Positions 1 to 7,898 of a stretch of DNA of 64,000 nt are shown here, one piece after another. The stretch comes from Virgibacillus_F flavescens (GTDB lineage Bacteria > Bacillota > Bacilli > Bacillales > Amphibacillaceae): the NCBI RefSeq assembly GCF_050574275.1, contig NZ_CP192260.1, positions 1,364,001-1,428,000 on the forward strand, written 5' to 3'. The position numbers and the translations under genes were made by a program. The first letter of the stretch is position 1, and the number at the start of each line of letters is the position of its first letter. The notes below the pieces were generated by a model, which had not been told where the DNA came from, searched no databases, and saw nothing but the letters and a program-made list of their open reading frames with translations.

Positions 1-831
1 ATACCGCCATTCGAGCTGGATGCAGCAATCTCCAGTGGTGTTGTAGGTCAAGTAATGGAATCAAAATCATCGAGCTTTGAGAAAGGCGATATCGTAACTG
101 GTATGCTTGGCTGGCAGGAATATTCGGTTGCGAAAGAGTCTGAGGTACGAAAAATCGATACGAAACTTGCGCCGGCATCTGCTTATTTGAGTGCGTTAGG
201 GATGACTGGCTTAACCGCATATTTTGGACTGCTGGACATCGGGCAGCCAAAAGAAGGTGAAACGGTTGTGGTTTCTGGAGCGGCAGGTGCCGTTGGTTCC
301 GTTGTAGGACAAATCGCAAAAATTAAAGGTGCACGAGTCGTTGGAATTGCGGGATCGGCTGAGAAAACAACTTTTCTAACAAATGAATTAGGATTCGATG
401 CGGCGATCAATTATAAGACGCAGGATATTCCAACCGCATTGAGTGAAGCATGTCCGAATGGAATTGATGTCTACTATGAAAATGTTGGCGGTGAAATCGG
501 TGATGCCGTTCTTCCGCTACTGAACAAATTTGCGCGTATCCCTGTGTGTGGAGCGATTTCTTCCTACAATAACAAGGAAGCTGATATTGGATTACGTGTC
601 CAAGGCTACTTGATTAAATCGAGCGCTTTAATGAAAGGTTTCACAGTCGGTGATTATTCTTCTCGTTTCCAAGAAGGTTCTGAAGCGTTAGCTGGATGGC
701 TGCGGGAAGGAAAAATACAGTACGAGGAAACAATCACAGATGGGTTTGATCATACGATTGATGCTTTTCTTGACCTGTTCAAAGGTGCAAACTTAGGGAA
801 AGCGATTGTGAAAGTATCTGATATAGAATAG
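1..831 (+). CDS. NADP-dependent MDR oxidoreductase, 5' end outside window
   Basis: Medium-chain reductase of the zinc-independent, NADPH-dependent group (YfmJ / 2-alkenal or curcumin reductase type), which in this family reduces activated C=C bonds in the cytosol. The frame is open from base 1; codons before the first ATG (base 55) read PPFELDAAISSGVVGQV, which is typical family sequence, so the N-terminal part lies upstream of the window and 55 is not the real start. The Rossmann loop SGAAGAVGSVVGQ lies near bases 273-311, followed by a GIAGSAEK stretch consistent with NADP binding. No zinc-binding cysteines are seen. A strong terminator follows directly, so the transcript ends here. The natural substrate is unknown. 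Family call is confident, exact member is not. Confidence 0.85.
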   Translation: MPPFELDAAISSGVVGQVMESKSSSFEKGDIVTGMLGWQEYSVAKESEVRKIDTKLAPASAYLSALGMTGLTAYFGLLDIGQPKEGETVVVSGAAGAVGSVVGQIAKIKGARVVGIAGSAEKTTFLTNELGFDAAINYKTQDIPTALSEACPNGIDVYYENVGGEIGDAVLPLLNKFARIPVCGAISSYNNKEADIGLRVQGYLIKSSALMKGFTVGDYSSRFQEGSEALAGWLREGKIQYEETITDGFDHTIDAFLDLFKGANLGKAIVKVSDIE

Positions 832-837
832 AAGAAG

Positions 838-872
838 GGTGCGGTTCCGTGATGGGGCCGCACCTTTTTTTT
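838..872 (+). terminator. Rho-independent terminator of the MDR gene
   Basis: Seven-base stem GGTGCGG / CCGCACC around a 13-nt loop, followed by eight T residues, starting 7 bp after the stop codon. Confidence 0.85.
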
Positions 873-938
873 ATTAATTGATCGAATGATTCGTAATTTA
901 AAGTATTGGGTGCCGTCCTGAACATGGTGGTTAATCGG

Positions 939-3521
939 TTAAAGATTAGACTGAGGCTGTCTTAACGATGTTTCGTCTTGAGCCCATTTTGTAATATTCA
1001 GGCAAGAGGCAATCACTTCAACAACTCTTCCACCTTTAACGACAGGATTCATTGACGCAACATATCTGATGCCATTCAATTCGGCTTCATAATATACATT
1101 TTTTTCGCCTTCCCATGCCCGCTGGTAATATTGAGCTTTCCTATCTGCTTCCTCAACCGGCTGGAAATCTTTTAGTTCATACCCAATAATTTGTTCAGGT
1201 GATAATCCTAGCTTGTAAACCAGTTCTCCATCACAAAGGGTATGTATAAATTTATCGTCTTCTTTGATAAATTTATACGTCATGCCATGCTGTCTTTTGA
1301 GTGTGTCCAAAAGTTCCTGACGTTCGCTCTGCAATGACTTTTCCAACCATTGCCGATTCTGTAAACTCTTCGGGATACCGTAGCGTTCAACTATCCTTCC
1401 CATTTCATCATATTGCTTCTCAAATTCATCTGGTGGCATCGGTTTACTGAACAGATAGCCTTGTGACACATCACATGCATTCTGCTGCAGAAAAATGAGC
1501 TGATCTCTTGTTTCTACGCCTTCAGCTATGACTTCCAGCTGCAACTGGTGCGACATGGCAATAATCGTTTTCACGATAGTTGCATCGTTGGCATCTATAG
1601 TACAGTTTCGTATAAACGATTGATCAATTTTCAGTTTGTCGATTGGAGATTCTTTCAAATAATGAAGGGAGCTAAAGCCTGTCCCGAAGTCATCTAAACT
1701 TATACTCACACCCAAATTTTTCAGGTTGCTGAGTACATTCATCACATGTCCGCTGTCTGCCATCATGCTCTCCGTAATTTCAAGCTCAAGGTATTTCGCT
1801 TCTAGACCTGTATCTTCTAATATTTCTTTAACAGCTTCGACTAAATCAGGCTGATAAATCTGGCGTATGGAAAGGTTGACAGACATCACAAACGCAGGAA
1901 GACCGGCATCCTGCCAATATTTTGTTTGTATGCACGCGGTGCGTAATACCCATTCTCCAATCGGGATAATCAGTCCAGTTTCTTCTGCTCTCGGGATGAA
2001 TGACCCCGGTGAAATAATTCCTTTTTCCGGATGATTCCAGCGCAATAATGCTTCTGCACCTACTACTTCACCAGTAATAAGATGAAGTTTAGGCTGATAA
2101 GAAAGATGAAATTCTTGCTGCTCAAGCGCTTTATGCAAATCCATATCTACTTCAAATTTTTCATACGCATGTTCATCCTGATCCGAAAAATAATACTGGA
2201 AATTATTCGTGCCATTTCGTTTCGCTTTATACATGGCTGAATCTGCCTTTTTGATTAAGGCGTCTACGTCATTTCCATCTTGCGGAAACGTGCTGATGCC
2301 TATACTAGGTGTCGTGTACAGTTCATATTGATCAATGTAGAATGGCTTCGTAAAACAATGGAGGATTTTCTCTGCTACCATAGATACCTTTTCCTTTTTT
2401 TCATTAACAAGCGAGAAGAGGAATTCATCGCCGCCATTCCGGGATAATTCACCCAGATCGCCTATTTCTTCGGTGAGACGAACAGCAATTTGCTGCAGCA
2501 GCTGATCCCCGACATTATGTCCCATCGAATCATTTATGATCTTGAATCGATCTAAATCAAAGAAAATTACTGCAAGGCGCTTGGTAGTATCCTGATCCAG
2601 AATGGCTTTCAATTGATTGTAAAAAAATCGGCGGTTGGTTAACCCTGTTAATGCATCATGATAGGCCATGTACTCAATGGTGGCTTGTGCTTGCTTTTGA
2701 TCCGTAACGTCTAATATTGCCCCGATAGCAGCGATTTCCCCTTTATACATCATTGTTGATCCATAGTTTTGAACATATAAGATTGTTTTATCTTTCTTCA
2801 CCATACGATATTGATATTGCACGGCAGCAGAATCGCTAACTATCCGCTTCTTTATGTTTTCCATTACGATTTGGTGGTCGTCCGGATGAATACAATCCAT
2901 GACATTTACCGCATATAGTTCATTTTCTTCATACCCTAACATTTCCAATAACTTTGGATTAGCGTAATTAAACTTTCCGGCCTGTGTAATATAAATGCCA
3001 ACTAATGAGTTCTCCGATAAGTTACGATACTTTTCTTCGGCTTCTGTCAAAGCATACTTTGCTTTTTTATTTGCGGTAATATCTTTTAGAATAGCAAACA
3101 CACCGATAACACGAGCGCTGACAATTGTAGGGATGTACGTCACAAATAGTTCATATCGTTCGCCATCCTTGCTAAATATAGCTGTGTCGAAACTTGTAGA
3201 TTCCCCATTTAATGCTATATGAAAGTTTTCTAATGTCGTATCTATTTGGTCTGGAACGATATATGAAACAACAGATTGCTGCAGTAATTCTTCCTCAATA
3301 TATCCATAAAACTCTGCAATTTTATTCGTGTTCAACAGTTTTCCGTCCGTGTCGAAGGTTAGAATTATATCCGGATTTTTCTTATAAAGCGATTGAAAAA
3401 ATTGTTCGTTTTTCTTTGATTGATTCCGTTCTTCTTTTATCTTTTTTTCCGCCTGATGTCTTATTAATACAATTAAGAAAACGTTTATAATTACGATGAT
3501 GGCAACTGTTAAGATTAGCAT
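939..3521 (-). CDS. PAS-PAS-GGDEF-EAL-PAS cyclic-di-GMP enzyme
   Basis: Predicted bifunctional diguanylate cyclase/phosphodiesterase making or degrading the second messenger c-di-GMP. Order: one N-terminal membrane segment (about residues 2-22), two PAS domains (about 40-150 and 160-280), GGDEF domain with intact GGDEF near residue 364, EAL domain with intact EAL (AEALLRW, near 489), ELEITE, DDFGTG and AEGVET motifs, then a further PAS-like domain at about 750-850 after the EAL domain. A C-terminal PAS is unusual; most family members end with the EAL domain. The start is set by a GGGGGGAG ribosome site six bases upstream of ATG. Both catalytic motifs are complete, so the net activity cannot be predicted. 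Monocistronic, with no recognised partner next to it. Confidence 0.9.
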   Translation of the reverse strand: MLILTVAIIVIINVFLIVLIRHQAEKKIKEERNQSKKNEQFFQSLYKKNPDIILTFDTDGKLLNTNKIAEFYGYIEEELLQQSVVSYIVPDQIDTTLENFHIALNGESTSFDTAIFSKDGERYELFVTYIPTIVSARVIGVFAILKDITANKKAKYALTEAEEKYRNLSENSLVGIYITQAGKFNYANPKLLEMLGYEENELYAVNVMDCIHPDDHQIVMENIKKRIVSDSAAVQYQYRMVKKDKTILYVQNYGSTMMYKGEIAAIGAILDVTDQKQAQATIEYMAYHDALTGLTNRRFFYNQLKAILDQDTTKRLAVIFFDLDRFKIINDSMGHNVGDQLLQQIAVRLTEEIGDLGELSRNGGDEFLFSLVNEKKEKVSMVAEKILHCFTKPFYIDQYELYTTPSIGISTFPQDGNDVDALIKKADSAMYKAKRNGTNNFQYYFSDQDEHAYEKFEVDMDLHKALEQQEFHLSYQPKLHLITGEVVGAEALLRWNHPEKGIISPGSFIPRAEETGLIIPIGEWVLRTACIQTKYWQDAGLPAFVMSVNLSIRQIYQPDLVEAVKEILEDTGLEAKYLELEITESMMADSGHVMNVLSNLKNLGVSISLDDFGTGFSSLHYLKESPIDKLKIDQSFIRNCTIDANDATIVKTIIAMSHQLQLEVIAEGVETRDQLIFLQQNACDVSQGYLFSKPMPPDEFEKQYDEMGRIVERYGIPKSLQNRQWLEKSLQSERQELLDTLKRQHGMTYKFIKEDDKFIHTLCDGELVYKLGLSPEQIIGYELKDFQPVEEADRKAQYYQRAWEGEKNVYYEAELNGIRYVASMNPVVKGGRVVEVIASCLNITKWAQDETSLRQPQSNL

Positions 3522-3639
3522 ATGCTCCCCCCAAATCTATGTTTATCTTATGTAACCTATGTAGACAGAACTATTTTCAAGACTATATACCTAGTATACC
3601 TTAGCCGAAATAAATTTTCGAGCAATTTCGACAATTATT

Positions 3640-3666
3640 GGGACAAGGGGACGGTTCTTCTGTCCC
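3640..3666 (+). repeat. GGGACA repeat unit, forward, single
   Basis: One 27-bp unit: GGGACA, two bases, GGGACGGTTCTTC, TGTCCC. Lies between the GGDEF-EAL gene and the holin gene. The forward (F) unit carries GGGACGGTTC, the reverse (R) unit its complement. Confidence 0.9.
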
Positions 3667-3775
3667 GTCATAAGCTGTTAGAAGAAAAATGACATAAACA
3701 CATGATGAAAAGAATATTCTTTTAACGAGTTCAACGATTAACAAAGTGAAATGGATTCAGAAGGGATGATGTGTT

Positions 3776-4015
3776 GTGGATAAAGGAACAATCATACGGA
3801 CAATCGTTTTGGTGGTAGCGCTAATCAATCAAATGCTGGTCATGTGGGGAAGGAGCCCATTACCAATTGAGAATGATGACCTTGAATTACTTTTAACTGG
3901 TGTATTTACAGTAGTCGCTTCATTGGTTGCATGGTTTAAAAATAATTATGTGACTGCAAAGGGAGGCAAACAAAAAGAAGTATTAAAGAAATCGGGATTA
4001 ACAAAAGCAAAGTAA
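3776..4015 (+). CDS. Phage-type holin (SPP1/XhlB family), isolated
   Basis: 79-residue protein resembling PBSX XhlB and SPP1-type holins, small membrane proteins that permeabilise the cytoplasmic membrane so that a lysin can reach the wall. It starts at GTG behind AAGGGATG. It has the family pattern: an N-terminal DKGTIIRTIV-type membrane segment with ALINQ, then a second hydrophobic segment ending in AWFKNNYVT, then a lysine-rich cytoplasmic tail. Length is normal. No endolysin, terminase or structural phage gene is nearby; it is flanked by dispersed repeats. It may be a prophage relic or a domesticated holin. Family assignment is fairly sure, function in this setting is not. Confidence 0.8.
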   Translation: MDKGTIIRTIVLVVALINQMLVMWGRSPLPIENDDLELLLTGVFTVVASLVAWFKNNYVTAKGGKQKEVLKKSGLTKAK

Positions 4016-4057
4016 TGGTTGTTTTTTTTAACAGAGGATGGGACAAGGGGACGGTTC

Positions 4058-4287
4058 GAGATTGCTGAAAAAAGTACATGAATACGAATTTAGTGGATCT
4101 ACGATCGCATCATCGAATTCACTTCGCTTTCCGTGGGCACGGCTTCAGCTTCCTCGGATAAGCAAAAACCGCTTTCCTGCTTAGATCTTCAGCTCGCGCT
4201 GTTCCCGCAGGAGTCTCGTGAATTCGATGATGTTAGACGGGGGCAATACGTAAATTTTTTAAAATCTAACACTTTTTCAGTGATCTC
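4058..4287. mobile_element. 230-bp non-autonomous insertion element (MITE-like)
   Basis: Bounded by a perfect 9-bp direct repeat GGACGGTTC (4049-4057 and 4288-4296), which is also the core of the host repeat, so it reads as a target-site duplication. The ends are imperfect inverted repeats: GAGATTGCTGAAAAAAGT at the left and, read from the right, GAGATCACTGAAAAAGT. No transposase is encoded. The parent IS family is not identified. Confidence 0.75.
4108..4232. repeat. Second dispersed repeat family, copy 1
   Basis: 125-bp block flanked by a perfect 15-bp inverted repeat (CATCATCGAATTCAC at 4108-4122 and its complement at 4218-4232), inside the 230-bp insertion. Its core (GGGCACGGC at 4135, GCTGTTCCCGCAGGAGTC at 4198-4215) recurs in inverse orientation near 62619-62749. 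Confidence 0.7.
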
Positions 4288-4342
4288 GGACGGTTCTTTT
4301 GTCTCGGCGGGACAGAAGAACCGTCCCCTTGTCCCGCTCCAT

Positions 4343-4380
4343 AAAAAAAGCTCTTCTCATAGGAGAAGAGCTTTCAAAAA
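4343..4380 (-). terminator. Terminator of the cold-shock gene
   Basis: Twelve-base stem AAAGCTCTTCTC / GAGAAGAGCTTT with a 4-nt loop and a T run on the minus strand, 8 bp past the csp stop codon. Confidence 0.85.
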
Positions 4381-4387
4381 TATTTAA

Positions 4388-4588
4388 TTATATTTTTTCA
4401 ACGTTTGCTGCTTGTGGTCCGCGGTTACCTTCTTCAACTTCAAAAGAAACTGCTTGGCCTTCGTCTAATGATTTGAAACCTTCGCCTTGAATTGCTGAGA
4501 AATGTACGAATACATCTTCTCCACCTTCAACCTCGATAAAACCGAAACCTTTGTCTGCGTTAAACCATTTTACTGTACCGTTACTCAT
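4388..4588 (-). CDS. csp: Cold-shock protein, CspA/CspD family
   Basis: 66-residue single-strand nucleic acid-binding protein (OB fold) acting as an RNA chaperone, of normal length. Both RNA-binding motifs are complete: RNP1 KGFGFI at about residues 13-18 and RNP2 VFVHF at about 26-30. ATG is preceded by GGAGGA at good spacing. About 150 bp of AT-rich, gene-free sequence lies upstream, enough for the long 5' leader that cold-shock mRNAs usually have, although no cold box was verified. Monocistronic, with its own terminator. Which of the several csp paralogues it is cannot be said. Confidence 0.95.
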   Translation of the reverse strand: MSNGTVKWFNADKGFGFIEVEGGEDVFVHFSAIQGEGFKSLDEGQAVSFEVEEGNRGPQAANVEKI

Positions 4589-4769
4589 AAGAAAATTCCT
4601 CCATGTGCTTTATAGCACGTATATTACTTTTTGGTCCAAGATAATAATTCAAGACGATGATAATCACTAGATAGTTATTACAAGAATCTTGTTTTGTTAA
4701 ACGAACATCAATAAGTTAACCTTAGTGTAACACATGAAAAGGAATTTAAGCAACCTTTATTTAAAATAC

Positions 4770-4988
4770 TTATGATGAAGGGTGCGAGGCATGTATTATA
4801 GCGGTTCCTATGACCTGCATATTCTTCAATCTTTTATTCATCATCTCGATATCAAAACTCCGGTAACCCTGACTTATTCCCCAGCTTTTCGTATGATTAA
4901 AATCAGGGTGCGTTGGGTTGGATCCGCCATAACCGCAAGAAATTGTTCATACCCGGGTTCGCCACCTATATCTTCAGGTGGTGCGTGC
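4770..4988 (-). pseudogene. C-terminal remnant of a pRiA4b ORF-3-like gene
   Basis: On the minus strand, bases 4987 down to about 4910 encode APPEDIGGEPGYEQFL followed by AVMADPTQ, matching the PPED-GG-PGYEE..L..ADP block of the plasmid pRiA4b ORF-3 family. After a frame change near 4895, the sequence WGISQGYRSFDIEMMNKRL matches the family C-terminus (W-G...FD.E..N.RL), ending at TAA 4770. The N-terminal two thirds of the gene are missing, and the remnant starts exactly where a GGGACA repeat pair (4989-5056) ends. Family biochemical function is unknown. Similarity was judged from memory. Confidence 0.6.
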
Positions 4989-5056
4989 GGGACAGAGGGA
5001 CGGTTCTCCTGTCCCTTCGCCCGCTGGACGGGACACAAGAACCGTCCCACTGTCCC
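4989..5056. repeat. GGGACA repeat pair (F-R)
   Basis: F unit 4989-5015 and R unit 5030-5056 with a 14-nt centre. Abuts the truncated pRiA4b ORF-3-like remnant. Confidence 0.9.
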
Positions 5057-5089
5057 GTCATGAAAAATGTATATTATATGTTGGATTTT

Positions 5090-5098
5090 TGTTATAAT
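5090..5098 (+). promoter_or_regulatory. Extended -10 element upstream of tagU
   Basis: TG-T-TATAAT, a perfect -10 with the TGn extension, about 49 bp before the start codon. No good -35 box at 17 bp, which is tolerable for extended -10 promoters. Confidence 0.45.
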
Positions 5099-5146
5099 TA
5101 CAAGAAATGACACGAAATACATTAAATTGAACTGAGGAATGTACGG

Positions 5147-6097
5147 ATGACGAATCAAAAAAGATCAGAGATAAAAAAGAAACCGAAACGACTTTGGCTG
5201 AAAATTAGTTTGGCTGTAATTGCAGTAGTTGTTCTGGGGGTTGGTACGTACGTGTTTACTATATATAATGATGCAAAGCAAACAGTGAATAATAAAATCC
5301 ATAAAAATGTTGAAACGATTGATACAAAGGTAACAAAAAAGAAAGTTAGTGAAGAGAAACCACTTAATATATTGTTGTTAGGTGTCGATCAGCGTCCTGG
5401 CGACAGTGGTCGTTCTGATGCTTTAATGGTTTTATCGTTGGATCCGAAGAACGATGAAATGCAATTGGTAAGTATTCCGCGGGATACTCGGACGCAGATT
5501 GTTGGTAAAGGATATAAAGATAAGATTAACCATGCCTACGCATTTGGCGGTGTCGACATGTCGATAGCTACGGTTGAGAATCTATTAGAAGTAGAGTTAG
5601 ATTATTATGTGGAAATGAACATGGAAGGGCTAACGGAATTGGTTGGCGCTGTGAATGGTATTACTGTAAATAACACGCTGGACTGGTACGATGAGGGGAT
5701 TTATAAGAAAGGCTATCATTATGAAAAAGGTGAGATAGCGCTTAATGGCCCTAAAACTATGGGGTATGTGCGCATGCGACACGAGGATCCAGATGGTGAT
5801 TTCGGTCGTACGAAACGCCAGCGTAAAGTAATACAGGCAGTCATTGATAAGGGAGCAAGTGTTGCATCTGTGAACAAGATGGATAACATAATTGACGTGC
5901 TTGGAAATAACATGGCAACGAATATGGACTTTGCCGATATGAAGGATCTGCTGTTCAATTATAAGGATGTAAGGCAGGACGTTACAAGCTACATGATGCA
6001 AGGTGACGGCACGATGATAGATGGAGTATATTATATGCTTGTCTCAGATCAAGAAGTGGAAAAGGTACATGGAATGTTAGCTGAGGCAAAGTCATAG
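5147..6097 (+). CDS. tagU: LCP-family wall polymer ligase TagU/LytR
   Basis: LytR-CpsA-Psr phosphotransferase that moves wall teichoic acid or a related anionic polymer from its undecaprenyl carrier onto peptidoglycan, acting outside the membrane. A basic cytoplasmic start is followed by one membrane anchor (about residues 19-40). The LCP domain begins at PLNILLLGVD (about 72) and carries SIPRDT (109-114), INHAYAFGG (127-135) and the DFGRTKRQRKVIQ block (about 218), where the conserved arginines and aspartates that bind the lipid diphosphate sit. 316 residues is normal. Full-length resemblance to B. subtilis TagU, but TagT/TagV paralogues are hard to separate by eye. GAGGAATG precedes ATG. 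Monocistronic with its own terminator. Confidence 0.9.
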   Translation: MTNQKRSEIKKKPKRLWLKISLAVIAVVVLGVGTYVFTIYNDAKQTVNNKIHKNVETIDTKVTKKKVSEEKPLNILLLGVDQRPGDSGRSDALMVLSLDPKNDEMQLVSIPRDTRTQIVGKGYKDKINHAYAFGGVDMSIATVENLLEVELDYYVEMNMEGLTELVGAVNGITVNNTLDWYDEGIYKKGYHYEKGEIALNGPKTMGYVRMRHEDPDGDFGRTKRQRKVIQAVIDKGASVASVNKMDNIIDVLGNNMATNMDFADMKDLLFNYKDVRQDVTSYMMQGDGTMIDGVYYMLVSDQEVEKVHGMLAEAKS

Positions 6098-6104
6098 GAG
6101 AGAG

Positions 6105-6131
6105 CCTACACGTGAATGTGTAGGTTTTTTT
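6105..6131 (+). terminator. Terminator of tagU
   Basis: Stem CCTACAC / GTGTAGG with a 6-nt loop and seven T residues, 8 bp after the stop. Confidence 0.85.
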
Positions 6132-6133
6132 GT

Positions 6134-6203
6134 GGGACAAGGGTGGGACAAAGGGACGGTTCTTCTGTCCCGCACCGGGACAGAAGAACCGTCCCTTTGT
6201 CCC
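6134..6203. repeat. GGGACA repeat pair (F-R) with duplicated left arm
   Basis: F unit 6145-6171, R unit 6177-6203. A second copy of the left arm (GGGACAAGGGT, 6134-6144) precedes F. Lies between convergent tagU and ykuK, 2 bp from the ykuK stop. Confidence 0.9.
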
Positions 6204-6205
6204 TC

Positions 6206-6730
6206 TCACTTGGTGTACCGATTGGCATAACTGCTAGCGACCACAGCGTCCGGTTTAATTTTTGGCTCTAGTCCTAAGGATTCCATTCGTGAAACCATTT
6301 CGTTCACGAACACTCGGGTTTTATTTCTGCTGCCAGAACCGATATCGATATGCCCTTCGATGGTAAAAGAAGCCCCTTTATAAATATGAGGCAACACGAT
6401 ATCAATAAGCTGTTGCTTTCTTTCTTCTGAAAACAGGGAAACTACATTTTCCGTTAATGTTGTCTCATGTGATATACGTTCATGTAGGTTGGTCATCTTT
6501 CTTGGTATTTTTACTTTACGAATACAAGCCCATGCGCCTTTGCGTGCTCGGTGGATGACAATTCCTGTGATGAATAGGGTATTATCGGTATGGACCTGCG
6601 AGTCAGTTCCGAAAATCAATCGGTAATTCCCCGTTACATCCTTTTTCATATATTGAACAATGTTTTGAAATACTTCATCAAGCGTCATACTCGATTGACT
6701 TAAGTTTTGAAACACATAATCATCTGTCAT
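6206..6730 (-). CDS. ykuK: RNase H-like YkuK family protein
   Basis: 174-residue protein of the YkuK family (formerly DUF458), predicted to have an RNase H-like fold; its biological role is not established. Recognisable blocks are LIFGTDSQVH (about residues 39-48, with the first acidic residue of the fold), a central HERISHET segment, and IEGHIDIG further on, ending in the family's KPDAVVASSYANRYTK tail. ATG is preceded by GGGGAGGAATT. It converges on tagU, with a GGGACA repeat pair in between that touches its stop codon region. Single gene. Name is sure, function is not. Confidence 0.85.
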   Translation of the reverse strand: MTDDYVFQNLSQSSMTLDEVFQNIVQYMKKDVTGNYRLIFGTDSQVHTDNTLFITGIVIHRARKGAWACIRKVKIPRKMTNLHERISHETTLTENVVSLFSEERKQQLIDIVLPHIYKGASFTIEGHIDIGSGSRNKTRVFVNEMVSRMESLGLEPKIKPDAVVASSYANRYTK

Positions 6731-6831
6731 TGCTCACAATTCCTCCCCATAATAGGTGGTAGTTTTTGTGGGATTTATAATATATATACTATTCATAAAA
6801 AGTTTATTTGCTCATGTTGTATTGGAGAGAG

Positions 6832-6888
6832 CGGACAAAGGGACGGTTCTTCTGTCCCGCCGGGACAGAAGAACCGTCCCTTTGTCCC
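6832..6888. repeat. GGGACA repeat pair (F-R)
   Basis: F unit 6832-6858 (first base changed to C) and R unit 6862-6888, with only 3 nt between them. Lies between divergent ykuK and the dnaD-like gene. Confidence 0.9.
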
Positions 6889-6971
6889 TGTTTTTTTATT
6901 TTGTTGCCACCTTTTGAAAACTTGTTTCGATTATAGATAGTAGAGAGATATTTTTTAAAGGGTGGTTGACG

Positions 6972-7799
6972 ATGAACTATATTAAACAGATAAACGAATT
7001 TTATTTTAAGATTGACTTGGAGCCGATTTCGGTGAATGCACGATCGCTTTGGCATACGTTAACGGATATCAATAATAAATTGTGCTGGCGCGAGGAATTT
7101 ACGGTTGCGGCATCAAAGTTGTGTGATAAGGCTGGATTGACGGATAGTTGTTTTAAACGTGCGCGCAAAGAATTAGAAGAGAATGGGTATATTATTGTAA
7201 CTTCCAGAGCTGGAAATCAGTCTGCGCTCTATCAAATGGTCCGTTTGTACGAGACAGTGAGTGATTCTGAACAGCAGGAAGAACGAAATGTGAACCACAA
7301 AGTGGACCACAACCTGGCCCCATTAATTAAACAGAAAAGTAAACAAAACAATACTGCTACTACAATAGACGCGATTGCATTTTTTCAGGATAATTTCGGT
7401 GCGATGATTCCATATGTTGCGAATGACATCATTCAATGGGTTACTGATTTAGGTGAACCTCTCGTTTTGCACGCGATGAAGCGGGCATTGGAACAGGGAA
7501 AAGGTAATTGGGGATATGTAAAAGGAATTCTGCAGGCATGGGCAAAAAAGGGGATCTCCGGCGTTGAAGCGGCACAGGCGGAAGAAGTGGAGTTTCGCGC
7601 TGGAAGTGTGCAAAAGAAGCGGTCGTATAGCGGTGGAGCTTCTGCGTCTGCATCTGCTGAAGTTGTTCCAGAGTGGTTCACGGAACAGAAACGAAAAAGG
7701 GAGTTGGAGCGTAAACAGGTGGCAATTGAAGAAGTGGAAATGGATCCGGCTGCTGAGATGGAGGAAATGGAACGACTGCTTGCAGCATGCAGAAGGTGA
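6972..7799 (+). CDS. DnaD-like replisome organiser protein
   Basis: 275-residue protein with an N-terminal winged-helix part (about residues 10-95, WREEFTVAASKLCDKAGL... ELEENGYI) of the kind found in phage replisome organisers, and a C-terminal DnaD/DnaB_2 domain (about 135-205) with the hallmark WGYVKGILQAW. Such proteins bind DNA and help load the replicative helicase at origins or restart sites. A charged tail follows. It is not the housekeeping dnaD, whose usual neighbours asnS and nth are absent. ATG 6972 is chosen over the in-frame TTG 6966 because AAAGGGTGG ends six bases before the ATG. It could be a domesticated phage or plasmid replication gene. No phage genes adjoin it. Confidence 0.75.
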   Translation: MNYIKQINEFYFKIDLEPISVNARSLWHTLTDINNKLCWREEFTVAASKLCDKAGLTDSCFKRARKELEENGYIIVTSRAGNQSALYQMVRLYETVSDSEQQEERNVNHKVDHNLAPLIKQKSKQNNTATTIDAIAFFQDNFGAMIPYVANDIIQWVTDLGEPLVLHAMKRALEQGKGNWGYVKGILQAWAKKGISGVEAAQAEEVEFRAGSVQKKRSYSGGASASASAEVVPEWFTEQKRKRELERKQVAIEEVEMDPAAEMEEMERLLAACRR

Positions 7800-7806
7800 G
7801 TGGGGA

Positions 7807-7833
7807 GGGACAAAAGAACCGTCCCCTTGTCCC
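7807..7833 (-). repeat. GGGACA repeat unit, reverse, single
   Basis: One complete R unit, 7 bp after the dnaD-like stop codon. Confidence 0.9.
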
Positions 7834-7898
7834 TCTTGTCCTGCTAGAAATAGTAATGTTACAATTAAACGATACATATCATCGAGAGGATTTTTATA

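Larger units (their letters stand above)
4040..4335. repeat. GGGACA repeat pair (F-R) split by an insertion
   Basis: The left part of an F unit (4040-4057) and its right part plus a complete R unit (4288-4335; R at 4309-4335) are separated by 230 bp. Removing 4058-4296 restores a standard F-R pair with no base missing. Confidence 0.85.

Noticed and set aside
3776..4015. Prophage region starting at the holin
   Set aside because: No other phage gene within reach; neighbours are ordinary chromosomal genes.
4133..4490. Short reading frames over the 4.1-4.5 kb region
   Set aside because: They are translations of the second repeat family and of GGGACA units (giving GQKNRP..VP-like peptides) or the antisense of csp; none has a ribosome site.
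6804..7055. Reading frames across GGGACA repeats here and at 5982-6209, 7449-7899, 35827-36069, 58222-58461
   Set aside because: Repeat-derived peptides (QKNRPFVP, RDRRTVPLS) without family resemblance or start signals.
7433..7877. Antisense frames over the dnaD-like gene
   Set aside because: Low-complexity shadows of the real gene in other frames.
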